Shown: positions 17,773 to 26,096, numbered from the stretch's first letter. The stretch is 64,000 bases of DNA from an uncultured Collinsella sp. (GCA_900540845.1 UQHS01000001.1:62001-126000), one strand, 5' to 3'. Numbers and translations: made by a program. The notes: generated by a model from the letters alone, not told the origin.

Positions 17773-18705
17773 ATGGATTCAATCATCAAGCTCGTGCCCG
17801 ATTTTAAGGGCAAGATCTGGGGTGGCCGCCGCATGGCCAGCGACTTTGGGTACGACATCCCAGACGGCCCCGTGGGCGAGTGCTGGGCCATTTCCGCGCA
17901 TCCCAACGGCGACGACGCCATCGCCACGGGCGAGTTCGCGGGCAAGACGCTCTCGTGGCTGTGGGCAAACCATCGCGAGCTGTTCGGCGGCTGCGAGGGC
18001 GATGTGTTCCCGCTGCTCGTCAAGATCATCGACGCGGCCGACGACCTGTCCATTCAGGTGCACCCTGACGACGCATATGCCGGTGAGCACGAGAACGGCA
18101 GCCTTGGCAAAAAGGAGTGCTGGTATGTGCTGTCCGCCGACGAGGGCGGCACCATCGTGGTCGGCCAGAACGCCGACTCGCGCGAGGAGTTTGCGCAGAT
18201 GGTCGAGGAGGGTCGTTGGAGCGAGCTGCTCAACGTGATCCCCATCCACGCCGGCGACTTTTTCCAGATCGACCCCGGCTGCGTGCATGCCATCAAGGGC
18301 GGCACGGTGATTCTCGAGACGCAACAGTCCAGCGACGTGACCTACCGCGTGTACGACTACGATCGCCCGGGTGACGACGGCAAGCTGCGTCCGCTGCACC
18401 TCGAACAGTCGCTCGACGTCATCGATTACGCCATGAAGGCGCCTGAGTCCGGCAAGATCGCTGCCCCCGAGGTCGACGGCGTGACCGTGCTCGTTTCTAA
18501 CGACTGCTACACGGTCGAGCGCCTGCGTGTGAACGGCGAGCTCGCGTTTGCGACGCCGTTCCCCTTCACCTGCGTGAGCGTTATCGAGGGCGAGGGCACC
18601 GTCAACGGCGAGCCGGTCGTCAAGGGCGGGCACCTGCTGGCGCTCTCCGTCTGCGATGAGTTGGTGCTCACGGGCGACATGACAGTCATCACCTCCCACC
18701 TGTAA
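17773..18705 (+). CDS. manA: Mannose-6-phosphate isomerase, class I
   Basis: A 310-residue zinc cupin enzyme interconverting mannose 6-phosphate and fructose 6-phosphate. It matches the short Bacillus/Streptococcus-type enzymes: VPDFKGKIWGG at the start, GECWAISAHPNG, the metal motif SIQVHPDD, KKECWYVL, and the His/Glu pair in DPGCVHAIKGGTVILETQQSSDVTYRVYDYDR split across the barrel. The ATG at 17773 gives the conserved N-terminus and nine bases to GAGAGG; the ATG at 17764 is too near the SD. A palindrome begins at the stop codon. Confidence 0.92.
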   Translation: MDSIIKLVPDFKGKIWGGRRMASDFGYDIPDGPVGECWAISAHPNGDDAIATGEFAGKTLSWLWANHRELFGGCEGDVFPLLVKIIDAADDLSIQVHPDDAYAGEHENGSLGKKECWYVLSADEGGTIVVGQNADSREEFAQMVEEGRWSELLNVIPIHAGDFFQIDPGCVHAIKGGTVILETQQSSDVTYRVYDYDRPGDDGKLRPLHLEQSLDVIDYAMKAPESGKIAAPEVDGVTVLVSNDCYTVERLRVNGELAFATPFPFTCVSVIEGEGTVNGEPVVKGGHLLALSVCDELVLTGDMTVITSHL

Positions 18706-18738
18706 TGACTAATTTGGGCCAGTCCCCAAATTAGTCAT
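18705..18738. repeat. Perfect 14-bp palindrome after manA
   Basis: ATGACTAATTTGGG (18705-18718) and CCCAAATTAGTCAT (18725-18738) pair with a 6-base loop. There is no T-run. It may act as a factor-independent pause or 3-prime stabiliser and separates manA from the riboswitch promoter. A looser version of AATTTG-GG-AGTCCC-AAA follows ppc at about 12435-12455. Confidence 0.65.
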
Positions 18739-18752
18739 CGCGTGACTCGCGC

Positions 18753-18758
18753 TATACT
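18753..18758 (+). promoter_or_regulatory. Probable -10 box of the thiamine operon
   Basis: TATACT lies about 10 bases before the start of the TPP aptamer. The -35 region (TTAGTC, 16 bases upstream) is weak and overlaps the manA palindrome. Confidence 0.45.
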
Positions 18759-18768
18759 CAGATATGTA

Positions 18769-18937
18769 CCAACGGGGAGCTGGCGGAGGCCGGCTGAGAG
18801 GAAGCCCGTGGGGTTGGCGCTGGATGCCTGCGGCTGCTGCCGCGCGGTTCATCTGGCATGCGCCCGGCACTGCGCCGCGGCGGCGTCCCGCACCGCTTCG
18901 ACCCGCAACCTGATCCGGGTAATGCCGGCGTAGGGAT
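18769..18937 (+). promoter_or_regulatory. TPP riboswitch (THI element)
   Basis: The conserved parts of the thiamine pyrophosphate aptamer are present in order: CGGGGAGC, GGCTGAGAGG, then ACCTGATC-CGGGTAATGCC and GGCGTAGGGA. About 100 bases of GC-rich sequence between the two halves form an unusually long P3 extension. A terminator follows within 35 bases, so TPP binding probably ends transcription of the thiamine transport operon. Confidence 0.93.
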
Positions 18938-18969
18938 TGAGCGCCATGCTCCGGGAGCATCTCAAGAGC

Positions 18970-19000
18970 GGGCCCCTACGAAAGAGAGGGGCCGTTTTTT
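18970..19000 (+). terminator. Riboswitch-controlled intrinsic terminator
   Basis: GGCCCCT (18971-18977) pairs with AGGGGCC (18987-18993), followed by G and six T. It lies between the TPP aptamer and the first start codon, as expected for transcription attenuation. Confidence 0.85.
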
Positions 19001-19021
19001 GTGGCCTCGGAAAGGAAGCTC

Positions 19022-19330
19022 ATGGAAGCAAGTGTCGCGATTCAGGTGTTGCCGCAGCGCGTAGGCGGCAACGACGAGGTGTGTCGCATCGTCGACGAGG
19101 CGATCGCCTACATCCAGACAAAGTTCCCCGATGCGTATGTGGGTCCCTTCGAGACTACCATCGAAGGTGAATATGACCTGTGCATGGAGGTTGTCGCGGG
19201 TGTGAACCGCATTTGCGTCGAGGCTGGGGCGCCTGAGGTTGCCACCTACGTCAAGATCTTCTTCGCACCCGAGGAGGGCGTTCTCACCACGGAGCAGAAG
19301 ATTTCCAAGTATCACGAGAACGATGCGTAG
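19022..19330 (+). CDS. Thiamine-binding protein, MTH1187/YkoF-like family
   Basis: A 102-residue protein of the thiamine-binding MTH1187/YqgV (DUF77) family, with a ferredoxin-like fold that binds thiamine or its hydroxymethylpyrimidine part. Typical features are the start ASVAIQVLPQ, the EVCRIVDEAIAYIQ helix, YVGPFETTIEGEYD and the EVATYVKIFF strand. It is the first gene behind the TPP riboswitch and overlaps the permease gene by 8 bases, so it is part of the thiamine uptake operon. The start at 19022 follows AAGGAAG. It is probably a cytoplasmic thiamine-handling partner of the transporter. Confidence 0.85.
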   Translation: MEASVAIQVLPQRVGGNDEVCRIVDEAIAYIQTKFPDAYVGPFETTIEGEYDLCMEVVAGVNRICVEAGAPEVATYVKIFFAPEEGVLTTEQKISKYHENDA

Positions 19331-20357
19331 CGACCCGCGGTCAACGCACGACGAGATGGGCGTCAGTTTGGGTGCCAACCGAAAGTCCGCATCACCAGCG
19401 TCAAAAAATGGGGAAAATGGCGAAGTTTGCGCCGCCCGTGATGCGGACTGCTTGTACTCGCCCGGACAGACGCATTCGTCTCGAACGCCACACTCGTCTC
19501 GACCGACGTGCTCGCCACAGTTCGCCTCGCGCCCTGAGCGGCGCCCCGCGTTGCTTGTGAGGCTGGCGGCGCCCATCACGCTTATCGCACTGCTGGCGGT
19601 CTGGCAGCTTGTGTGCACGGCGGGGCTGATTCCGCCGTTCATGCTGCCGAGCCCCCTGCGCGTGGCCCAGGCCCTTGTGGGCGACTGGTCCCTGCTGGCG
19701 CAGCACGCTGCGACATCGCTTGTCGAGGCGGGGCTGGGCTTAGGGGCGGGCGTCGCCCTGGGTTTTGTGGCCGCGCTCGCGATGGATCGCTTTGAGCTGC
19801 TGTACCGCGCGTTCTATCCCATCGTGGTGCTCACCCAGACCATCCCAACGGTCGCCATCGCCCCGCTGTTGGTGCTGTGGTTTGGTTACGGGATGCTGCC
19901 CAAAGTCGTGCTCATCGTAGTGGCGACGTTCTTCCCCATCACGGTGGGGCTGCTGGAGGGTCTGCGTTCCGTCGACCCGGACGAGATCGATTTGATGCGT
20001 GCCATGGGCGCGACGCGCGTGCAGATTCTGCGGCACGTCAAGCTGCCCGCAGCGCTGCCGCAGTTCTTCAGCGGACTCAAAATCTCGGCTGCATACGCCA
20101 TCGTCGGAGCGGTGATCGCCGAGTGGCTTGGCGGTTTTTCCGGCCTGGGCGTATACATGACGCGCGTGCGCAAGGCGTATTCGTTTGACAAGATGTTCGC
20201 GGTGATCTTCCTGATTTCCGGTTTGAGCCTCGTGCTCATGTGGGCGGTCGAGGCGTTGCGTCGCGCTCTCATGCCATGGGAGCGCCGCACCGACTCTCTC
20301 GGCTCTTCGGGTGCGCCAGGTGGCCACCGCGAGGACAGCCGCGTAAAGACTCATTGA
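19323..20357 (+). CDS. thiX: ABC transporter permease for thiamine precursor (ThiX-like)
   Basis: A 344-residue inner membrane permease of the BPD/SsuC-TauC type, probably the ThiX subunit for a pyrimidine thiamine precursor. Six hydrophobic segments run from about residue 80 to 320. The EAA loop reads DEIDLMRAMGATRVQILRHVKLPAALP, split by the coupling helix. The first 78 residues are polar, Ser/Arg-rich and carry a DNA inverted repeat at 19384-19449; they are not part of the family. The ATG at 19323 overlaps the previous gene; GTG at 19557 is an alternative that starts at the real domain but lacks an SD. Confidence 0.85.
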   Translation: MRSDPRSTHDEMGVSLGANRKSASPASKNGENGEVCAARDADCLYSPGQTHSSRTPHSSRPTCSPQFASRPERRPALLVRLAAPITLIALLAVWQLVCTAGLIPPFMLPSPLRVAQALVGDWSLLAQHAATSLVEAGLGLGAGVALGFVAALAMDRFELLYRAFYPIVVLTQTIPTVAIAPLLVLWFGYGMLPKVVLIVVATFFPITVGLLEGLRSVDPDEIDLMRAMGATRVQILRHVKLPAALPQFFSGLKISAAYAIVGAVIAEWLGGFSGLGVYMTRVRKAYSFDKMFAVIFLISGLSLVLMWAVEALRRALMPWERRTDSLGSSGAPGGHREDSRVKTH

Positions 20358-20373
20358 TAAAGGAGTAAACACC

Positions 20374-21462
20374 ATGCAGGTGAATTATGGAATGAACAAC
20401 AAGAATGACATGGACGGCTTGATGTCCCGGCACGCGTTGTCTCGTCGTGCGCTGCTGCGCGCGGGGGTTGCCGGCGCGGGCCTTGTGGGCGCTTCGGCGC
20501 TGTCGGGCTGCGGCGATGCGGCTCAAGGTGCAGGCTCTGGCTCGGCGACGGGCGACTCCGAGCTTCGCAAGGTGACCTTTGCCCTCGATTGGACTCCAAA
20601 CACCAACCACACGGGCGTGTATGTTGCCGCCGAGCGCGGATATTACAAGGAGGCGGGGCTTGAGGTCGAGATCGTTCAGGCGCCCGAGAACGGTGCGGAC
20701 GCTCTTGTCGCGGCAGGCGACGCGGAGTTTGGCGTGAGCTTCCAAGACACGATGGCGGCGTATGTTTCCGGCCCCGACGCGCTTCCCGTGACCGCCGTTG
20801 CGGCCATTATCCAGCACAACACGTCGGGTATCATCAGCATGAAGGACAAGGGCATCACCGGTCCCGCCGAGATGGCCGGGCACACGTATGCGACGTGGGA
20901 GCTGCCCATCGAACAGGGGATGATCGAGCGCTGCGTCGAGGCGGACGGCGGCGACTTCAGCAAGGTCGAGATGGTTCCCTCCACGGTGACCGATGAGGTG
21001 ACGGCGCTGTCCACCGATCAGGTCGATTCCATCTGGATTTACTGGGCCTGGGCGGGAGAAAAGTGCAAGCTCGCGGGGCTCGACACGAACTATTTCGCGT
21101 TTGCCGACATCGATCAGGTTTTCGATTTCTACACGCCGGTCATCATCGCCAACAACGACGTCATCGCAAAGGACGAGCAGCTGGTCAAGGCGTTTATCGA
21201 CGCGACGCGCCGCGGCTATGAGGACTGCATCGCCGATCCGCAGGGGGCGGCGGAGGTGCTGCTCAAGGCAGCCCCTGAGCTCGAGAAGGAGCTCGTCGTC
21301 GCGAGCCAGGCCTACCTCGCCGATCAGTACCAGGCGGAGGCCGAATCGTGGGGCGAGATCGACCAGGATCGTTGGGACGCGTTCTTCGAGTGGGTGAGCG
21401 ACCAAGGCTTTGCGGATGCGATTGAGCCCGGCGCCGGCATGACCGACCGTTTCTGCGCATAG
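20374..21462 (+). CDS. thiY: ABC transporter substrate-binding lipoprotein (ThiY/NMT1-like)
   Basis: A 362-residue periplasmic-type binding protein of the NMT1/THI5 family. The N-terminal LSRRALLRAGVAGAG with lipobox LSGC (Cys46) shows a twin-arginine-style lipoprotein signal. The mature part begins KVTFALDWTPNTNHTGVYVA, the hallmark of HMP/thiamine-precursor binding proteins, and continues with PENGADALVAAGDAEFGVSFQD. It delivers ligand to the ThiX permease. The start follows AAGGAG. A long GC-rich hairpin separates it from the ATPase gene. Confidence 0.92.
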   Translation: MQVNYGMNNKNDMDGLMSRHALSRRALLRAGVAGAGLVGASALSGCGDAAQGAGSGSATGDSELRKVTFALDWTPNTNHTGVYVAAERGYYKEAGLEVEIVQAPENGADALVAAGDAEFGVSFQDTMAAYVSGPDALPVTAVAAIIQHNTSGIISMKDKGITGPAEMAGHTYATWELPIEQGMIERCVEADGGDFSKVEMVPSTVTDEVTALSTDQVDSIWIYWAWAGEKCKLAGLDTNYFAFADIDQVFDFYTPVIIANNDVIAKDEQLVKAFIDATRRGYEDCIADPQGAAEVLLKAAPELEKELVVASQAYLADQYQAEAESWGEIDQDRWDAFFEWVSDQGFADAIEPGAGMTDRFCA

Positions 21463-21473
21463 TTCTCACGAGT

Positions 21474-21530
21474 CCTCGGCTGGGCGGCGTTGCCGGGCGG
21501 CACCCGTCGCACGGCAACGCCCTGCCGAGG
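21474..21530 (+). repeat. Long hairpin between thiY and thiZ
   Basis: Arms CCTCGGC (21474) and GCCGAGG (21524-21530), plus GCGTTGCCG and CGGCAACGC inside, form an extended stem with one internal loop. There is no T-run. It probably stabilises the upstream mRNA and lowers ATPase expression relative to the binding protein. Confidence 0.65.
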
Positions 21531-21570
21531 GTGAAATGAGCGCACTTAGCTCAAGGAGAAAGGCAAAAAG

Positions 21571-22398
21571 ATGGCTCGTCTTGAAATCAAGGACGTTTCG
21601 AAGGGCTTCCAAGGCACGAAAGTTCTGGCGAACGTCTCGCTCGAGGTTGAATCCGGGCGCATCGCCTGCCTGCTTGGCCCTTCGGGGTGTGGCAAGACCA
21701 CGTTGTTCCACATCATCGCCGGGCTCATGACGCCCGATTCGGGGCGTGTGCTGCTCGATGGCGAGGAGATTACGGGCCGCCCGGGCCACCTCTCCTACAT
21801 GCTCCAAAAGGACCTGCTCCTGCAACATAAACGCATTGTCGATAATGTCGCCCTGCCGCTGGTTGTGCGCGGCGTGTCGGCGAACGAGGCGCGAGCGCGC
21901 GCGTCCGAGCTGTTCGATGCATTTGGTCTTGAGGGCACCGAGCAGCGTTGGCCCAGTGAGCTTTCCGGCGGCATGCGCCAGCGAGCCGCCTTGCTGCGCA
22001 GTTACCTGTTCTCGTCGGAGTTCATGCTGCTCGACGAGCCGTTTTCGGCCCTGGATGCGTTTACCAAAGCCGATATGCACGCGTGGTTCCTCGACGTTGT
22101 GGATCGGCTGGGTACGACGGCTCTCGTTGTTACCCACGACATCGACGAGGCCGTTTCCCTGGCTGACATCGTGTATGTCATGCGCGGCAACCCCCAGCGT
22201 GGGGAAGTGACGCACATCGTGGGTGCCGAGCGCATCGATTGCGAGCGCTCACGCCGGGCCGACTTTGCGCTTACCGAGGCGTTTCTCGATCATAAGCGCC
22301 GCGTGCTGGACCTTCTGGGGCGCCAGGGTTCGTTGCAAGCGCCCAAGGAACAGGTCGGCACTCCATCCAGTGCGACTTCTGCGGGCCGCTGGGACTAG
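21571..22398 (+). CDS. thiZ: ABC transporter ATP-binding protein (ThiZ-like)
   Basis: A 275-residue ABC ATPase of the nitrate/sulfonate/taurine/thiamine-precursor group. It has Walker A GPSGCGKT (36-43), Q-loop LQKDLLL, signature LSGGMRQR, Walker B FMLLDEPFSALD and the switch His in VVTHDIDEAV. It completes the ThiXYZ transporter. The start ATG lies behind AAGGAG-AAAGG. The last 30 residues are an unconserved tail. The gene ends about 95 bases before the iron-regulated region. Confidence 0.9.
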   Translation: MARLEIKDVSKGFQGTKVLANVSLEVESGRIACLLGPSGCGKTTLFHIIAGLMTPDSGRVLLDGEEITGRPGHLSYMLQKDLLLQHKRIVDNVALPLVVRGVSANEARARASELFDAFGLEGTEQRWPSELSGGMRQRAALLRSYLFSSEFMLLDEPFSALDAFTKADMHAWFLDVVDRLGTTALVVTHDIDEAVSLADIVYVMRGNPQRGEVTHIVGAERIDCERSRRADFALTEAFLDHKRRVLDLLGRQGSLQAPKEQVGTPSSATSAGRWD

Positions 22399-22491
22399 TC
22401 GCAAGCGTCCCACCTTGCCCGGAAGCCGGCGGCTCATGAAAAAGTAATAAAAGGTAAACTTTCTGCTCCGAATGTGCTCGTGTTGTGATAG

Positions 22492-22510
22492 TTTACTTAG
22501 GCGAACATTC
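22492..22510 (+). promoter_or_regulatory. Possible DtxR/IdeR box before the first feoA
   Basis: TTTACTTAGGCGAACATTC matches 12 of 19 positions of the iron-box consensus and sits 19 bases upstream of the start codon. It is much weaker than the box at 23122. Confidence 0.35.
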
Positions 22511-22528
22511 CTTGGGAGGTGCCTAGCT

Positions 22529-22762
22529 ATGCAGAACTTGGGTCAGATGCTGCCGCTTTCGCTGGTTCGCGCCGGCGAGACGGTCACGGTGTGCCGCGTG
22601 CGCGGGGACGAGAACACAAAGCGTCATCTGCAGGAAATCGGATTTGTCGATGGCGCCGAGGTACACGTGGTCTCCTCAACGGGGGCGAATATCATCGTGC
22701 TCGTCAAAGGCTCGCGCTTCGGCTTGGACGAGAAGATCGCCCGTCACATCATGGCGGCGTAG
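22529..22762 (+). CDS. feoA: Ferrous iron transport protein A
   Basis: A 77-residue SH3-like FeoA-domain protein. It has the usual LPLSLVRAGETVTVCRVRG opening, KRHLQEIGFVDGAEVHVVS and a closing segment on a small barrel. FeoA is cytoplasmic and assists the FeoB ferrous iron channel. The start lies behind GGGAGGTGCC. It is the first of two feoA genes here, which differ clearly in sequence, and it precedes the second by 112 bases. Confidence 0.9.
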   Translation: MQNLGQMLPLSLVRAGETVTVCRVRGDENTKRHLQEIGFVDGAEVHVVSSTGANIIVLVKGSRFGLDEKIARHIMAA

Positions 22763-22874
22763 GCGTAGCGAGTCGCGGCTAGCGGCGCGCCGGCTTGGAC
22801 CTCGCGCGCGGCTGAGAAGGCCCCACGCGCAAACCTATCAGGGAAGACGCGCTTCGATTGAGGGAGGAGGAACT

Positions 22875-23096
22875 ATGAAATCGCTGGCAGATGTACAGGT
22901 GGGCGACAGTGCCACCATCGTAAAGCTTCATGGAGAGGGTGCATTGCGCCGCCATCTTATGGACCTGGGGCTTATCAAGGGCGCGACGTTCAAGGTGGTC
23001 AAAGTGGCACCGCTCGGTGACCCGGTCGAGATCTCCGTACGTGGATATGAGCTGTCCATCCGCAAGGAGGAAGTGGCCATCGTCGAGGTCGCTTAG
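22875..23096 (+). CDS. feoA: Ferrous iron transport protein A, second copy
   Basis: A 73-residue FeoA-domain protein: MKSLADVQVGDSATIVKL, then ALRRHLMDLGLIKGATFKVVKVAPLGDPVEI, the canonical FeoA sequence. It is closer to standard FeoA than the first copy. The start follows AGGGAGGAGG. A strong iron-box-like sequence comes 26 bases after its stop, so it may be read both with feoB and separately. Confidence 0.93.
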   Translation: MKSLADVQVGDSATIVKLHGEGALRRHLMDLGLIKGATFKVVKVAPLGDPVEISVRGYELSIRKEEVAIVEVA

Positions 23097-23121
23097 CCCC
23101 AGGCGGGCATCATTTTATCGG

Positions 23122-23140
23122 TAGAGTTAGCCTAACCTAA
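23122..23140 (+). promoter_or_regulatory. DtxR/IdeR-type iron box before feoB
   Basis: The 19-mer ending GTTAGCCTAACCTAA matches 16 of 19 positions of the DtxR/IdeR consensus. It lies between the second feoA and feoB, and predicts repression of feoB by an iron-bound DtxR-family regulator. Confidence 0.75.
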
Positions 23141-23250
23141 CATATGGGCATACGCTGGGATCCTCGGGAAGACGGGGGCGGCTGCAGCGCGTGCGTCATG
23201 GCCGACTCAGCAACGAAAACGTTTCAAAGCCAAGAGAAAAGAAGGATCGC

Positions 23251-25503
23251 ATGGCGAATCCAACATTGCATATCGCGCTTGCCGGCAACCCAAACTGCGG
23301 CAAGACCACGCTGTTCAACCTCATCACCGGAGCCAACGGCTATGTGGGCAATTGGCCGGGCGTGACGGTCGAGAAGAAGGAAGCGCCCCTGTCGCGCGAC
23401 AAGAGCGTGCTCATCACCGACCTTCCGGGCATCTATTCGCTATCTCCGTATAGCCCCGAGGAGCGCGTGTCCCGCGATTACCTCATGGGCGGGGAGGCCG
23501 ATGTCGTGATCCAGGTCATCGACGCGACTAGCCTGGAGCGCAATCTGTATCTTGCGCTTCAGGTCATCGAGACTGGGTTGCCCGTTGTGGTCGCGCTCAA
23601 CATGGTGGACCTCGTGGAGAAAAGCGGAGATGCCATCGACACCGCAGCGCTCGAGAAGAGCCTGGGCTGCCCCGTGGTCATGATTTCGGCGCTCAAGAAC
23701 AAGGGGGTCGACGAGCTCATCGCGCGGGCGAGGGAGGTCGCTTTGGCGCAGCGGGCCCTGGTCGCCAGGACGGCACCGCGCCTTAGATTCGACAGCGCGA
23801 TCGAGGCCGTGCTCAGCGAGATCGAGGGGTGCCTGCCATCCAGCGTCGCCGCGAGCCGCCGTCGATATGTTGCGGTGAAGCTGTTCGAGCGCGACGAGGA
23901 GGCGGTGGGGGCCCTCAGGCTGTCCGCCGATGACGTCGCGCACGTCGAAGCGCTTATCTCCACGTGTGAGGGCGAGTGCGGCGATGACGCGGAATCCATT
24001 ATCACTGGCGAGCGGTACGGGATCATCGCCCATATCGTGGACGACTGCCTGAAGAAGGCCCCGGCGCGCATGAGCACCTCCGAGAAGATCGACCGCATCG
24101 TGACCAATCGCTGGCTGGGCCTACCGATGTTCGCCGCGGTCATGTTTGGTGTGTACTACCTCGCTATTTCGACTTTTGGCACCGCGATGACCGACTGGGT
24201 GAACGACAACCTCTTTGGCGAGGGCTGGGAGCTCTTTGGCACCGCCATGCCGAGCGTTCCCGCGGTTGTGGAGGGCTGGCTGGTCGCGGCGGGCGCGAGC
24301 AATATGGTCATAAGCCTCGTGTGCGATGGCATCATCGCCGGTGTGGGTGCCGTTCTCGGGTTCATCCCGCAGATGTTCGTGCTGTTTGTCCTCCTGTCGT
24401 TTCTCGAGGATTGCGGCTACATGGCGCGCGTCGCGTTCGTGATGGACCGAGTGTTTCGCCGGTTTGGGCTCTCGGGTAAATCGTTCATTCCCATGCTCGT
24501 CTCTACGGGTTGCGGCGTGCCCGGCGTGCTGGCCACCAAGACCATTGAGAACGAAAAGGACCGCCGCATGACGGTCATGACCACCACGTTCATTCCCTGT
24601 GGCGCCAAGCTGCCCGTAATCGCCCTGGTTATGGGGGCTCTCATCGGAGACGCAGAGTCCACGTGGATCGCGCCGCTGTTTTATTTCCTCGGGGTGTTTG
24701 CGGTGATCGTCTCGGGCATCATGCTCAAAAAGACGCGCCTGTTCGCCGGCCGCCCGACGCCGTTTGTCATGGAGCTGCCCGCCTACCATATGCCGAGCGT
24801 TCGCAGCTGGGCCCTGCATGTGTGGGAGCGCGTGAGCTCCTATATCAAGAAAGCCTTCACGATCATTTTCGCCTCGACTGTCGTGGTGTGGTTTCTCTCG
24901 AATTTCGGCATCTTCGACGGCGCCTTCGGCTACCTGCCCTCCATGGCGGGCGTGCCCGAGGAACACACCGACCACTCGCTGCTGGCGGTGATCGCGGGCG
25001 CGGTGAGCTGGATGTTCGCCCCTCTCGGGTTTGGCACCTGGCAGGCGACGGCCATGTCGGTGACCGGTCTGGTGGCCAAGGAGAACGTTATGGCCACGGC
25101 GGCGTCTTTGCTGCATCTGACCGATGCGACCGAGACCGATCCGAGCTTGTGGGCCGCGTTTGCGGCACTGTTCCCCAGCGCGGGAGCCGTCGCCGCATTT
25201 GGTGCGTTCAACCTGCTCTGCGCTCCGTGTTTTGCCGCTATGGGCACGATTCGCGCGCAGATGAACTCGGCCAAGTGGACGGCGATCGCATTGGGATATG
25301 AATGCGGCTTCGCGTGGGTGGTCGGCCTAATGATCAACCAGTTTTACCTGGCGGCTCACGGCGTCTTGAGCGTGTGGACTATCGTTGCGATCGTGTTCGC
25401 GGTGCTCATCGCGATTCAACTGCTGCGGCCGATGCCCGACTATGCCTGGAAGGACCGCGAGGCGGAGCTGGGGCTTCGCAGCGCTCCTGCTGCCAGCTTG
25501 TAG
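23251..25503 (+). CDS. feoB: Ferrous iron transport protein B
   Basis: A 750-residue inner membrane Fe(II) transporter. The N-terminal G domain shows G1 GNPNCGKT (12-19), G3 DLPG (57-60) and G4 NMVD (117-120), and is followed by a helical GDI-like domain. From about residue 290 there are two Gate domains with CGVPG-type (STGCGVPGVLATKT) and FIPCGAKLPV cysteine motifs and about ten membrane helices. The start at 23251 is chosen because AGAAGGA precedes it and similarity begins at NPTLHIALAGNPNCGK. It works with the FeoA proteins and the Cys-rich protein downstream. Confidence 0.96.
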   Translation: MANPTLHIALAGNPNCGKTTLFNLITGANGYVGNWPGVTVEKKEAPLSRDKSVLITDLPGIYSLSPYSPEERVSRDYLMGGEADVVIQVIDATSLERNLYLALQVIETGLPVVVALNMVDLVEKSGDAIDTAALEKSLGCPVVMISALKNKGVDELIARAREVALAQRALVARTAPRLRFDSAIEAVLSEIEGCLPSSVAASRRRYVAVKLFERDEEAVGALRLSADDVAHVEALISTCEGECGDDAESIITGERYGIIAHIVDDCLKKAPARMSTSEKIDRIVTNRWLGLPMFAAVMFGVYYLAISTFGTAMTDWVNDNLFGEGWELFGTAMPSVPAVVEGWLVAAGASNMVISLVCDGIIAGVGAVLGFIPQMFVLFVLLSFLEDCGYMARVAFVMDRVFRRFGLSGKSFIPMLVSTGCGVPGVLATKTIENEKDRRMTVMTTTFIPCGAKLPVIALVMGALIGDAESTWIAPLFYFLGVFAVIVSGIMLKKTRLFAGRPTPFVMELPAYHMPSVRSWALHVWERVSSYIKKAFTIIFASTVVVWFLSNFGIFDGAFGYLPSMAGVPEEHTDHSLLAVIAGAVSWMFAPLGFGTWQATAMSVTGLVAKENVMATAASLLHLTDATETDPSLWAAFAALFPSAGAVAAFGAFNLLCAPCFAAMGTIRAQMNSAKWTAIALGYECGFAWVVGLMINQFYLAAHGVLSVWTIVAIVFAVLIAIQLLRPMPDYAWKDREAELGLRSAPAASL

Positions 25504-25670
25504 TCGCGGGAGCCTATCTGGAGATGTTGCGCTGGTCGAATAAGCCGGCTTCGCGTTGAGCGGCGGGGTCGGCCTGTCCGCAAGGGGGCGGGCGCGGGGC
25601 GTTTTGCCGTTCGGTCTGGACGTCTGCCCCTTTCGATGGACGCGAGTCACCCGCTCGCGCCGCAAATCGG

Positions 25671-25793
25671 GAGAAAAAATGACGAAAATCGAAACCCGGT
25701 GAGTAGACGCGAGTTTTGCGGGCAAAACCCCAGGTAACGTGGATTAGAAGCAGCGCTCTACTAGGGGTGTTTCGTTATTCGTTACATTTTCGC
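25671..25793. repeat. Intergenic paired element B
   Basis: In the 335-base gap after feoB, imperfect outer arms (ATGACGAAAATCGAAACCC and GTGTTTCGTTATTCGTTACAT) enclose AGTAGA/TCTACT, a perfect GTTTTGC/GCAAAAC hairpin and a CAGGTAAC segment. The core layout and the AAAACC-CAGGTAAC and TCTACT-GGGGTG stretches match element A at 6781-6903, while the outer arms differ in sequence but still pair. Confidence 0.6.
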
Positions 25794-25838
25794 CGAAAAT
25801 GCGTCACGGCTGCCGGCCGTATTGAGAGGAAGGGCCAT

Positions 25839-26096
25839 ATGGCACCAGTAGATATCGTGATTCTGCTCCTTGTTGGCGTCGCGTTTGCCGCCGTCGTACT
25901 TCGCATGCGCAAAAAAGGCGTGTGCGGCAGCTGCGCGAATGCGGGCAGTTGCGCGCATGCGGGTTCCTGCGCCGGCGCGGGGATGCACACGGGCGCGTGC
26001 GCGGGATGCGATTCGTCCAAGCGCATGAAGTGCCCCGCCTGTGAAGGAGTTGAGCGAACGGCGGAGAAGCTCAGCCGCAACATCGACAAATCGTGA
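25839..26096 (+). CDS. FeoB-associated Cys-rich membrane protein
   Basis: An 85-residue protein with one N-terminal membrane helix (VDIVILLLVGVAFAAVVL) and a cytoplasmic Cys-rich tail of eight cysteines in CGSCANAGSC, CAGAG, CAGC and CPAC motifs. This is the layout of the FeoB-associated Cys-rich family, small FeoC-like partners that may receive or sense iron. The start follows GAGAGGAAGGG. A repeat element separates it from feoB, so it may be expressed partly on its own. Confidence 0.85.
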   Translation: MAPVDIVILLLVGVAFAAVVLRMRKKGVCGSCANAGSCAHAGSCAGAGMHTGACAGCDSSKRMKCPACEGVERTAEKLSRNIDKS

